Source: Monosporascus cannonballus
Lineage: Eukaryota > Ascomycota > Sordariomycetes > Xylariales
DNA length: 64,000 nucleotides
Assembly (NCBI GenBank): GCA_004154925.1
Contig: QJNS01000097.1
Coordinates: forward strand, 186,001-250,000
Reading direction: 5' to 3'
Shown here: piece by piece, positions 1 to 10,379 of the stretch
Layout: each line of letters starts with the position of its first letter
Position numbering within the stretch: the stretch's first letter is position 1
Position numbers and translations under genes: made by a program
Notes under the pieces: generated by a model
Database searches by the model: none
Told to the model about the DNA's origin: nothing
Seen by the model: the letters and a program-made list of their open reading frames with translations, nothing else

Positions 1-358
1 ACTCAAGATACGTGCGCGAGTCGCCAGAGCTCAAGGCACGATTAGATTTTCTTCTGTTCTTATATCATGGGCACCACAGGTCTACCAAATGCATTAAGGC
101 TCAGGCTCGGCTTGTTGCAAAAGACATATAAACTACGACGTTCTTCGCACGCACAAATCACTAACTGGCGCATTGGACGAGCAAGGAGGCTTGTTTCCAA
201 AAAAAAATTGCTAATTATGTACAATAGAATGTAATCCACAGGGCTGTACGTCCATTACCCAAATGTGGCCCGAATCTGCTAGAAACATTTTACCGTTTCG
301 GATTTGACAAATGCGGAGCCATCTCGGCTCTCATGCAGGATAAAAGAGTAACCCGCAC
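1..358. other. 3' flank of the LPMO gene
   Basis: No reading frame here looks real. Transcription of the neighbouring LPMO runs leftward, so this stretch should hold its 3' untranslated region and terminator. The A-run near 200-209 and nearby AT-rich stretches could take part in polyadenylation, but no site can be fixed by eye. Confidence 0.4.
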
Positions 359-1477
359 TTAGTTGACGCACTGGTGGTACCAGTCGTTCCACTGCTTGCA
401 AGTTCCCTTGGCGCAAGCGGTCGGGCCGGTCCAGTTAATGCCACCGCACTGACCGTACAGGCTCGCTGCACCGACACCAGTGCCAGCAGCAGTAGTCGGC
501 TTGGGGTCCGCAGGCGGCTTAGGGTCCGCAGTCTGCTTAGGGTCCGCAGGCGGCTTGGGGTCCGCAGTCGGACTGTCTGCATTCGGCTTGGGGTCCACAG
601 GCGTGGCAGGGGGCTTGGACGCAGCAGGGGTCTTCGTCACGGTGACCAGAGTAGAGGGCGCAGCGGTGGTCGGCTTCGGGGAGGGCGCCGGGGCCGGCTT
701 GCTGCCACTGCCGGACGAGAAGACATCAGGGCCAGGAATGGGGTAGGAGTTGTAGGAGCCGTAGAGGTTGAAGAGGATACCGGGCTCGTCGGCGTTGTAG
801 CCCTTGACGATGTCGTAGTTCTGGCTCGGAACTTCGGTACCTGATCCAGTGACCTCGAGCTGGACGCAACTGTATAGAGCAGTTAGTAAATTTACGATGC
901 TGTTATATTGTAGATTAGTTATAACATACCTGGGGTAGAACTGGGCGCCACGGCCGGCGGTGAAGAGGGCGTCAGCCTCGTGGAGACCGATCATCTCCTG
1001 ACGGACCAGGTACTGGCCGGGGGCGAGGGAAGAAGGGAGAGTGAAGTCCTTCTTGCCCTTGTTGGCCACGAGTTTCTCAACGGCCCATTTGGAGCCGTCG
1101 TAACCATCCTCGTCAATCTTGGTCCAGATGGCGCCGGAACCGTCGCCCTCGGTGTAAGGAGCGATGTAGGTGATGACGGGGCCCTTGTGGGACAGGTCGA
1201 TGATATCGTCGTTACGGTTGTTGTGGTACCACTCGAAGCTCAGCTTGTCACCGGCGGCGGCGGAGACGAACTTGGGGGCCACCTTGCCACCGTTGACGTT
1301 GCAAGCCATGGCGGGGTCGCCGAGCTTCACAACGGGGCTGTTGTTGGGCGGCGATCGGATGTAGACGTTTCTGCCATCACCCTGGTCCTTGCCGTTGACC
1401 CAGACAGAGAACATTTGGGTGTGCGCCGAGGCGGTGCCGGCGAGAACCGCAGCAGCGGAGAGAGCAGTGAGACGCAT
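359..1477 (-). CDS. AA9 lytic polysaccharide monooxygenase with C-terminal CBM1
   Basis: Secreted copper enzyme expected to cleave cellulose oxidatively outside the cell. Two exons (1477-930 and 869-359) flank a 60-bp intron with gtatgt donor and cag acceptor. Splicing restores the family motif QFYPSC and gives 352 residues. Residues 1-18 are a signal peptide ending in ASA; cleavage exposes His19, the N-terminal half of the histidine brace. The second ligand is His97 in SHKGP and the axial tyrosine is Tyr181 in QFYPSC. His167 and Gln179 match the conserved second sphere. Cys59 and Cys184 probably form the usual disulfide. After about residue 235 comes a Pro/Thr/Lys-rich linker with repeated ADPKP units, then a 36-residue CBM1 beginning LYGQCGG, with four cysteines and aromatic binding residues. 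The intron length is divisible by three and it has no stop, so retained transcripts would stay in frame. Identification is firm; substrate and regioselectivity are not shown. Confidence 0.96.
   Translation of the reverse strand: MRLTALSAAAVLAGTASAHTQMFSVWVNGKDQGDGRNVYIRSPPNNSPVVKLGDPAMACNVNGGKVAPKFVSAAAGDKLSFEWYHNNRNDDIIDLSHKGPVITYIAPYTEGDGSGAIWTKIDEDGYDGSKWAVEKLVANKGKKDFTLPSSLAPGQYLVRQEMIGLHEADALFTAGRGAQFYPRYVITNLQYNSIVNLLTALYSCVQLEVTGSGTEVPSQNYDIVKGYNADEPGILFNLYGSYNSYPIPGPDVFSSGSGSKPAPAPSPKPTTAAPSTLVTVTKTPAASKPPATPVDPKPNADSPTADPKPPADPKQTADPKPPADPKPTTAAGTGVGAASLYGQCGGINWTGPTACAKGTCKQWNDWYHQCVN
541..590 (-). repeat. Tandem repeat coding the LPMO linker (ADPKP units)
   Basis: Short imperfect direct repeats of about 18-24 bp (ggtccgcaggcggcttagg type on the plus strand) begin around 506 and run to about 600. 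They encode the DPKP/ADPKPP linker between the catalytic and cellulose-binding domains. Such repeats change length easily by slippage, so linker length may vary between strains. Confidence 0.6.
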
Positions 1478-1699
1478 TTTCGCAGGAGTGTTTCGCGTCT
1501 AGGGAGATGGGTTTTACCTGACGAAGCTGTCCAGGCTGGATAAGCAGAGCGACAATGCAAGTGAGTGTAAGTGAAGTCCAAATAATGAGTGGCTTGGCAC
1601 AGCCAATTGAACGAATGTGATGCTCGGAAAGGAATGTGAGATCCGCGATGAAGCTGGTGATGGGTGGAAGTGTGGGAGTATGTTGGCCGCCTGGCTTCC

Positions 1700-1705
1700 T
1701 TTATA
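1700..1705 (-). promoter_or_regulatory. TATA-like box upstream of the LPMO
   Basis: On the minus strand the sequence reads TATAAA within ccatataaagga, about 220 bp upstream of the start codon, a reasonable place for a core promoter with a 5' leader. A CTGGGG at 1806-1811 fits the CreA/Cre1 carbon-catabolite site SYGGRG. Both are short motifs and could be chance matches. Confidence 0.4.
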
Positions 1706-1907
1706 TGGGACAGCTCTTGTCGCCCCTTTATCGTCTACGCTGTATCGGGACTCCGTGCCGGTCGTTGCAACAAGTGAAGCAATCCATGGTCAAATTTCCG
1801 CGGTGCTGGGGTGGATCACTTGCTTGGCGATGACAGTATAACAGACAGGCCCCTTGATAAGTCGGAAGCTGAGACAACCCAAGAAGGAGCTCGCCTCGAG
1901 CCGCCAA

Positions 1908-1981
1908 GTCGTCGCCAAAATAATTAACACACTGAACCAGGCCATACCATAGTGGGGTGTGTCAATTATTTTCGCAACGAC
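1908..1981. repeat. Inverted repeat with 25-bp arms in LPMO upstream DNA
   Basis: The arms 1908-1932 and 1957-1981 are reverse complements with about three mismatches, separated by 24 bp. The matching core is the AT-rich aaaataattaacacac. A second small hairpin follows at once (gccgcca/tggcggc, 1985-2003). This could be a cruciform-forming regulatory site or a miniature transposon remnant; no target duplication was identified. Confidence 0.6.
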
Positions 1982-2009
1982 TGTGCCGCCAACCCCTGGC
2001 GGCAAAGCG

Positions 2010-4661
2010 GGCGTTAGACTAGACAGAATCCACTTCGCTCGGGGATTTTCGGGGATTCCTCCTGTTTGCTACCTAGAACAGACTCGTTTTCTCCGAACTC
2101 AGATCACCAAGACCACTTTAGACGTAATCAGATGAAAATCTCAGATAAAGAAGTCGTTATGAGCACTGCCTACACATGGAAGTGGTATAGCGGGCCCCAA
2201 ACGGTCATGACACAGAGGAGGATATCTACGTTCGAGCCGGCCGAGGTCCTCGACTATCGACCTCGTTAATAAGCCCCACAATACATAAGACAGAAACGAT
2301 TAAACGAAGCAAACCGGGGCAGTGGTTCGGTAGTGGAGCCGAGTTGTTTATCAGAAACCACTTTTACCCAGGCTAAGCTTCCGTCATCCCTGAAATAAAA
2401 GATTCGGTTCAGGGTCGAAACCACCAACGCTGTTCTAGCGCCGGCGCTTGGCCCCATTCAGAAGTTAAGGGGCTACACCAGCGGGAGTGCTAGCTAGAAA
2501 TAGTTTAAGTGATTCGTCGTTCCTGCAGGTGCTGCGATTACGGTTGGTGATGTAAGTGGGCTTTATGGATCGTTACCCCTTTAACTTTCATTTAGCCGCA
2601 TGCCCATAAACTGCCCACACATTGTAGCGGCCGCCTCAACTACGACCTAACGAGGAGGTTTGTTTGCTCCCCCGTTTCGTATGTGACGTATACTGCCGCG
2701 TGAGCGAGCGGATCAGTACGCATACAAGTCACAGGGCATATTTAGTTACCTCCACCGGGTCCACCGTCTCATCATGTACACCCCATAAAAGTCTGTATAG
2801 GCATAAACACGTTCGGACGCTTTACCACTGCTTACCGCTGTCGCGAACTATTCAACGTCGATCGTCGTCGACCTGGCTAATGTGTATGCCATGCAATTTC
2901 TATGGGAGTCTACGTCCTACCCTTATATGGCATATAGTGGACCAGTAGAGGTAACTAACCCAACAGACTCCTGTGACTCGTATGAGATCGGATACGGACT
3001 TGTCGTCCTCTTTAGATTCACCCGCTGTCCGTCTTCCATCAAGTCACACCCCTAGCCCCCGCTCATCCTATCGCTGAGCGTCTCCGTCTAATTTCAGAGT
3101 AAGAAGATATTCAACGAGAATTTGAGCTTGCTCGCTCATCACCTTGCATGATAACGACTCAGACAACCAACCCAACGAGCTAGAGGCAATCCTCCTTTCG
3201 TAAATTCTAGGCGAGCGCTCATTCGTCTAGCTCCATAGTCAGGTACCTTGCTGCTCCCATCGAGCGCTATTGCCGCGTTCAAAACTTTAACTAATGCCGA
3301 AAGAAGTAAGAAAATAATCATGTAGACATCGACTTACAGGTGGATACTTTCGCCATAGATCTAGTTCCGCTAAGCGATTATCGATCTTCTAGAATTCGAC
3401 ATGGAACAAGATATGACGCGGAATCTAGATCGGAAGGGCTAAACTCTTGACTCCTTATCCAAAGCGTTAGACTTAATAAAAGTAATCATTTCCCCTGAGG
3501 TCTAGAATTAATTAAGCTTCTATCCGAGGTGTGGCCTTTTGCGCATTCGGCTCCTTCGGCAATCTCGTCCGAAGGGCAATCTACAGCCCCCTGAGCTCAC
3601 CTGAACTCGCCTCGTCCCTGACTTTCATTCAGCTCTAGCCATATCTTAGATAAGTTCCCAGGGCGTCTCTTATTTCCCTGATGGCATGCCCAACTTCAGC
3701 GGCCATATTCAAGGATGCTTCCGTCACCAGGATAAGGGAGGGTAGAAACTGCCGCGCTTTTGAAGCTGCCCCTTGCGCATACGTCATGCTTGCTTGCGAA
3801 AGACTCACGAAATATCGGTAAGTCATCTCGTCCCTTGCGGCATGGTTCATATTCCTGTGGGAGAATTTCTGCATGTTACGGATCTCTAGACCGTTGGGGC
3901 GTACGGTGTACACCGAAGCCATGAAATATTGTAACAGGAAACGACGGTCACTGTTGAAGGAGGCACGGTGCGTACCTATCATACTACGCGTACTAGGTAA
4001 GGAGCTATCTGGAAGTCATCTCAGAAACCCCATGCCATAATTATTCACTCTGCGCTCATACTATGCCAGGAGGTACTTTCACATAACAGCTGTTTTGAAC
4101 ACCTTCATGCACTGCTGTATTCTTGCTCGGGTGTTACCCATCAGTTCTGTTCGTATTGAGTACCACCAGGTTCGTTGTCCGAACCAACTTCGAACGGAGT
4201 CCCTTGGGTCTCTCAAGCTGCCATTACCCCATCGTCATTAACTATCAGTCGAAATTCGCCTCCAGCCGGCCCCTGCTTTTCTCTCCAGGTCAACGGTCTG
4301 TAGTTGTGGGATCAGCTCACTGCTTGCCTCCTCGACTCAACCAGCAAACCATAGCAGACTCGAACTAACATTATGCGGTCGCCTTCACTAGAACTCCCTA
4401 CTTGGACTGGTTGGAACACTCTCCGAGGGGAATACCACCACTACCGTATGAACGTGGTTGAACATCAATCTCCTGAGACTATGTGTGGACGCTCTGCCAT
4501 AAATCAAAATGCCGTCGATAAGGTGTTCGTCACGGATGCCAGGTAAGTTCGGACACGAGTGCCAGTGAGACATTTCATGTAATGGTTGCAGATATTAAGT
4601 CATGGGCGCTCTGTCAACCTGTGAGCTTCTCGCTAGCGCTATATGCGTCGGAAGTGGATAA
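2010..4661. other. Long stretch without a convincing gene
   Basis: GC content is ordinary and there is no RIP-like AT bias, yet only short open frames occur and none shows a recognisable domain. A 115-codon frame at 3635-3982 (-) lies downstream of the truncated Zn2Cys6 gene on the same strand. It might be a decayed continuation, but I could not join it with sensible splice sites. Confidence 0.5.
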
Positions 4662-5493
4662 TTATGGTAGAGATGTATCGGCGCAAGGTGGCGACAGCGA
4701 CGAGGTGAGAACGTGGTCATCGCTGCTAATATCAAAATAGGTTCCATCATGTACCAACTCCATTGGATCTGTAAAGCATGGGACTGCAGGAAGAGTTGAC
4801 AAGCAAATCCAGGGGTCATCGGTGCTCATTGACCAGCCGGAAAGATCGTCTGCCAGTGGCAACCCCGACTCGTACGAGGTGCCAAGCTCGTCTTCAAGGT
4901 TGACCTGAGCTGTAGGAAGATGGCTCACAATGGGAACCTCATTTGGTATACCCATTGTTTCCATTCGGGGTGCCGCCTGTTTTGGCGTTTGTTGCCATAA
5001 CCCATCATGATTGCCTGCGTAGCATTGCACCTGGCCTAGCCCTTGTGTAGAACCATGTCCATGGCCATCTGGCTTGTTACATGAATGGTCGAGCCAGATC
5101 GCTTCGGCCTGTCCATTCCTATCGGTGCGTTGACGTTTCTTGTTTTCATTTCGCCAGGCCGAATTGCCACGTTTACTTTGCTTCCTGCCGTCTCGACCGT
5201 GTGCCGCCGGAGAGTAGACACAAGCCAAGCCAACAGCATTGCATCTGTCGCAACCCGATCTCTGTCCACTGCATCTAAGCTTGCGTTCAGTAAGTATTAT
5301 TAGTTCTTAAGTTCCTGAGTTCAACACTGCAACACACCTTTTTGGTCCGGCAAAAATCGCAGGCTATCCGTAGCACTGCGGAGTCTCCTAGAATACTCCC
5401 CGTTCGGTCGATGTACTGGACTTCGCTATTGCTTTGACTAATCCGCAGTGTCCCGAACATGGTCGCAGAATTGCTTCTTCCTCTCAGTTCCAC
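4662..5493 (-). CDS. Short Zn2Cys6 transcription factor, possibly truncated
   Basis: Exon 1 (5493-5338) and exon 2 (5279-4662) are joined across a 58-bp intron (gtgtgt donor, aag acceptor). The join creates a perfect C-x2-C-x6-C-x6-C-x2-C-x6-C cluster at residues 45-72, with CRTKKLRC in the middle. A basic stretch rich in Lys/Arg follows, then an acidic, Ser/Pro-rich tail; the model has 257 residues. Translation could instead start at the ATG at 5460. The family binds DNA through two zinc ions and usually spans 400-900 residues with a middle regulatory region. This one stops at a TAA after about 200 codons of exon 2, and downstream same-strand frames are fragmentary. The binuclear cluster looks intact, but the gene may be a truncated regulator, like the relics next to it. 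Confidence 0.65.
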
Positions 5494-5499
5494 CTCGTC

Positions 5500-8030
5500 G
5501 TGATGATATATGTAAGTGTACTAGCATACATGGGTACCCAGGTCTAGACATTGCATATATATATCCCGACGACTTTATCTGAGCGGCCTGTGGCTGTCTG
5601 CGGAGACCGCTCCCTAGATCTACGCTCTTCCGTACGTTAGAGATCTGCAGCCACACGGGATACCATGACGCCAGTGAAGCTGCAAGTTCATGGCAGTCAT
5701 GCTTAAGTCCTGAGCTTATCCGCGCCACTTCTAGGCACGTCGAGCCCCTCCTCTCTCCACCGTATGGGTCCCTGTCCTGGATATTGAACGCCGTTGAATG
5801 TCTATCGAGTATATAAGCCATGTGATTGGCAGTCCGGTGTTAGCTACGACGCCCCATACTCAGGCTATCCGCTGAGAGGAACAATAAATAGGGTCGCGGG
5901 CATTGCTACAACTCATCACACTATTATTTCATATAGATAGGTATCATGTTTGTAGCTCCGATAATATCTGTGCAGGCCCCAATGTTACCGTTTCCAAGCG
6001 GTTGTCCTGAAGCTAAGGCCAGGGCTATACGGTGCAATTAGATACCGTCTTACACCGGATGGAATTGGTGTTCTGGCCCTCCAGTGACGGCGGAATTATT
6101 GAGTAGTATTGATGGTAGTCTGGAGAAGAACTTGCTAACTAAGCAGTCGAAATGAAAACGACTCCTCTTCAGCTGCGGAGGCTGGAAATCAAACCCCACC
6201 ACCCAATCCCTGACTTACACGGAGACTCCCGTCTTCACGGTTAGGCATGATTCGTTTCCTTCGTGCTGATTGACAGCTTGGCGTTCCGGCAGCTTCAGCG
6301 CACAACCTCGCCCCCAATGCCAAGGAGCATTTCATATCTATTCCCGATCTAAGTTGTCGTGCTACACATATGCTGCAGATACTATGATTAGGGTGTTACT
6401 CCCCTGGGCGCTATTATATATAGAGTCAGGAGATAGTAAGCCCCCCAAGAGCCGCATTTGCCAACACCACATTAGGGGTTACCCCTGATAGTCCCCAACC
6501 GTAACTGTGGCGTTATGACTTGCATGGATGGCAGCCGTCTGGGCAACTGGATACGAGAATAATAGCATGCAGGTTGTTGAATGGACATGACTGGTGTCGA
6601 CAGACAAGAGTCGGGACAGGAAGGTGACGATCTGATAGTATCTAAACCGAACGTCGGCCTCTCAAGTTAGACCCTAATAATCAACCCAAAGATCAACGGA
6701 GTCTAGAGATTCTAGCCTATTTGGCCCTTTGGCAGCTTACCGGGATATCATGAAACATGACGGTCCGACGGATAATCTCTGGTAGGAGATCCGTACAGGT
6801 GACTCGAAATATGGTGTAAGAAGTGAACCTATAGAAGGCTTACTAGTCTTGCCATTTAGCACCTGTGGTGCAGTCCACCAAGTTGAGGCTTTGGATGACA
6901 CCCTCTTCGGCCGGTGCCCGTTCATTGGTGTAACCGAAGAAGTGTTTCACCGCATCATATGTGTCGCAGGGCCCCCCCTTTTCCGTTGGGCAGCAATGTA
7001 CGGAACAATGTTGATCCTTCCGGAGCCCTGGAGCCCTGTATCAGTGGATTGCTCACAACAAGTGGGATCAACGCTTCCTAGCTTCCTACAAGTCAGTATA
7101 CCCTCAAGAGCTGTGTATCTGCTCCCTAGTATGTGTGACAATATGGCTGTTATATTCTGCGGTTCGTCGGTCAACGTGAAGCGAACTAACTTTCGTTGAA
7201 ATGCACAGGCGGGCGGCTGCGTAACTTGGTGGTTGTAGACATAAACAGGTAAAAAGGGGCCAAACCTAATCTCGTATCTTCGTCTCACCGGTCATGCAAT
7301 TCGGTATAGGAGTAGTAGGGGGAAAAGCGATCATAAATAGGTACGCTATCGTCGGTCGACTGCGCTGCTACTCCGCCCCTTCCGTTATTTTTTCTGCTAG
7401 AAAAAAAATTTCTGGTAATTATCAGCGTGAAGCCGAACTTATCTTTCAACTTTATTCCAGGGCGGATGGACGTTGTCAGAGAGTTTAGCTGCCGGGTCTG
7501 GTGAGTAGAAACTTGCAGGTGTTACGTCCAGTGGAATGCTGTACCGGCACATCAGTTGAAACCAGACAGCCACAATTTTACTAAGCTCCATGAAGATCGG
7601 CAGCATACAAAGCAATTCACCGGTTCATAATATACGGCTCAGTCTTGAATACTTCTGCTTACTACCTGGATGACCTGCGCGGTAGCTATTTGCGACTTTT
7701 CCATGGCCATTACCCTGCACGAAGGATGCACCGATCATCCCTAGGTAAAGCTAAATATAGCGTTATTTGCTAAAGTCAGGACACGAGGTCTAGTGGTTAT
7801 ATCTTCTCATGCAATATATCCAAAGGAATGGGTTTCGATTCCCAGCCTGTTATTGCTACCCGGTCTTCCGGGCTGTGGTACTATGCCATGCCAACTCTGC
7901 AGGCCAAATCAATACGTTGATCTTAAAGACTTGTTTGTTCCAAGTTCCTTACCACTTACGCTGGTGGATAATATAGTTGGGCATCCGGGGTTTGCTTTTA
8001 TATATATATATATATATTTGCCTCTGGTAT
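5500..8030. other. Gene-free stretch
   Basis: Only small overlapping frames are present, with no family I recognise. The longest is a 113-codon frame at 6947-7288 (-) that overlaps a plus-strand frame of similar length. A tRNA-like B-box (gggtttcgattccc) occurs near 7832, but no acceptor stem can be closed around it. A (TA)n run is at about 7999-8016. Confidence 0.5.
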
Positions 8031-8039
8031 TGGAAGTCC

Positions 8040-8920
8040 TAAAAGAGCTTCGTCTAGCATCGCCCCTTAATAACCCCCCAACTCCACCGCAACATCAACA
8101 AAGCAGGCGTAGCTGCAGAGCCCCCCTTGAGCTTCGTGCGATAATTCTCCTCGTCTCCGAGCTGACGGAATAGGTTTGCCTGCTCGACGTAAACAAGTGA
8201 CAACTCTATGTTGACTAGGCCCTCTTGTTCCATCAGCTCCTCTAGCTGCCGAAGATTCGGAATGGCTCCGTAGGCGTCGTCTTGCGTCCCAGTGTGTATC
8301 TGGTAATGCACCGTCAAGAGGTGCCGGAATGTTGCCATGGAAGTCCGTCGAGTCTCAGACTCTTGAGAATTACAAACGGTGCAGGTACAGATGAATCTCT
8401 AGTGGCCAGTCAAGCATCCCGCTGTAGTTTACTGAGATAGGCTAAGTCCTCCAAGAAACCTATAGTTATATCTTCATCTTTGTTAATTCCGCGCAGGAGC
8501 CTGCAGAGTGAGTGTTGTCGACTTATCATTCCGGTACAGGTAAGCATTTGGGACACAACTGAGAATTATAGATGGCTGTCACGTTTCTGAAGAAGCTTCT
8601 CGTCGAACTCACCTATGATCATTGCAGAGCTAGCGAGTCTCATGGCCATCCTACTCCTTTGCCTTCAATGTCGTTGAACCTGGCAATTGTTTTAAGACGT
8701 TCTTCGGAGACTAAAACCTGTTCTCGTCTTGAACTTTCGGCAGAAGGGCAAATATCGGTTGGACCAGCGTAGAGGCGTCTCAAAAGGGCCTTATGCTCCT
8801 GGCCAAGCTGCTGGAAATCCCCATAATATTCTGAATAAATTCGTCGCGGGACTCGAATGTAAGCGCGGCGCTCTCGGAATAAATTCCAAGGCCTTTGCTT
8901 AGTGAGTAAACGGCAAAAAT
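8040..8920 (-). pseudogene. Decayed SET-domain protein gene
   Basis: Minus-strand translation shows SET-domain landmarks scattered over different frames. An SCVPNAYLY segment corresponds to the NHSCxPN motif. A GINKDEDITIGFL segment corresponds to the ALRDIxxxEEITIxYL motif. FICTCTVC matches the post-SET cysteines. A C-terminal helical segment with EEYR-like repeats (8338 to about 8110) follows. An in-frame TGA and at least two frame changes separate these pieces, and no splice sites remove them neatly. SET proteins of this fungal class are mostly uncharacterised lysine methyltransferase relatives. The remains show no C-to-T excess, so decay was by ordinary mutation and not RIP. An alternative is local sequencing error. 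Confidence 0.6.
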
Positions 8921-8929
8921 ATCACATTA

Positions 8930-9780
8930 CACAGAAGCCATCGCTGTTGCAGAGAACTCTCTCACGCAACAGAGTCAGTGCCAAGGAGCGCTTATAAAGC
9001 CGGACGGTCTCTTGTAATGCTTACTGCCTATTTCAAGTCTGTAATTCCGACCAATCCAGAGAGTTACCACGAATTGTCCACTTTTCTGTCTCGAGATTTT
9101 TCAGGCTCTCACTCATTTATATATGTGACCCCTAGAGCTTGACCCATAGGCTGTACAAGGGACTATCTAACATTTGTCGGGTTGGCCTCATCACGTCAAA
9201 TTATGAGGGCTGCTGAATTATTACTTCGCAACATATGCGCAACCCAAGTGATGGGGTACAATTCATCAGTGGTGGACGAAAAATAATATCTCCGAACGTG
9301 AATGGATGAGAGAATATTATTCTGGAGTCGCACATGCGTAATGTGGAGAAAACTATTCTGCCTAGGACGTGGCGGTATTCGTATTATAAGGGGTTAGGAG
9401 AAAAGGGGGAGCTTGGCAACTGTCAGACCTGGAGTACCGAAAAAATGTGAGGCCCCACACTATGCCGGGACACCATTATGTCTCATAGCGACGGTATCTG
9501 TGGTTTTTTCACGCTAACACTTAAAGTAATGCTCATTGGAACATTTGGAATGTTAAACATTCGTGGTGCCTTGATCGGGGAATCTGCGTGGATTGTAGCC
9601 AAAAGCTCAGTGAACTAATGCAAATTACCTCTACAAGTGAACGGATGACACCCAATGCCAGCAGAACTAAATTCATGCCCCGCTTGCACGTAATCCAAAA
9701 TGTTACCTTTTCCGCAAACGCCACGTCATATGTCCGAGTTCGTCATGCCTATACCTTCTATGCTGATATAATGCGCAGGT
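8930..9780. other. Gene-free stretch
   Basis: Nothing recognisable in either strand. It separates the SET relic from the MARVEL-like relic, both on the minus strand. Confidence 0.4.
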
Positions 9781-9782
9781 GG

Positions 9783-10376
9783 TTAATAATGTTGACCAGG
9801 AGCCGGCGTTCGCTGTGGGTTATACATCGGCTGCTGATGATGCTGCTGGGTTTGACCCGGGGCATAGTAGCCGCCAGCCCCGGCATACCCGGTGGTATCC
9901 TGTTGCTGGACACAGGGTCATACGGCTGGTTCTGCACGTACTGCGCCGGTATGGCCTGCTGAGGGTAATCGGCTGGCCGTTGCGCATATCCCTGGCCCTG
10001 GACATATCCCCGAGCTTGGCATACCCCTGCAACGGGTCATGGTAGGTCTGCTGCTGCTCCTGCTTGCCGAGGAGCCGAGTTCACCTGGCTAGGATCCGTC
10101 CCAGAAGCAGCGGCGGGGATGACAGAGGGCTTCTCGGAATCGTGGTTCATCCTCGCCTGCGTCCGGCGGAGGAAGTGTGCGACGTAGGTGAAAGAGGCGA
10201 CGAAGAGCAGCATGGCGACGGCGCAGAGGCTGGCGGTGCCGGTAGCGCGCCAGCGAGCCCATGGCCGCCAGCCAGAAGACAATCATGGGAGAGAGTACGA
10301 TCTGGGCGATCCGGACGATCAGCACCCAGACGGGTGTGGGAACCATCGTCTCGCCGCTTTCCCTCACAGCCTCCAT
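9783..10376 (-). pseudogene. Frameshifted MARVEL-like four-helix membrane protein
   Basis: Reading leftward from the ATG at 10376, a first membrane segment (PTPVWVLIVRIAQIVLS) runs directly into a third-helix-like piece (FWLAAMGSLA). The frame then shifts to a fourth helix (SLCAVAMLLFVASFTYVAHF) followed by a basic RRTQAR end and a soluble tail. After two or three more single-base shifts the Gln/Tyr/Pro-rich tail can still be followed (QQQTYHDP, GYVQGQGYAQ, QQQDTTGYAGAGGYY) to APGQHY and a stop at 9783. This order and composition match fungal MARVEL-domain proteins. The loops and helix 2 are missing, so there are internal deletions as well as shifts. It is a pseudogene whose frames can still be read along its length. 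Confidence 0.72.
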
Positions 10377-10379
10377 CTG

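Noticed and set aside
374..844. 156-codon plus-strand frame opposite the LPMO
   Set aside because: It is the antisense shadow of the GC-rich LPMO linker; the minus-strand frame has signal peptide, copper ligands and CBM1.
3635..3982. 115-codon minus-strand frame
   Set aside because: No domain and no splice route to the Zn2Cys6 exons upstream; kept only as a possible decayed continuation.
7784..7850. tRNA-like sequence (tctagtggtta and gggtttcgattccc)
   Set aside because: The A-box-like and B-box-like words are present, but no acceptor or anticodon stem pairs and the T-loop has an extra base; at best a decayed tRNA.
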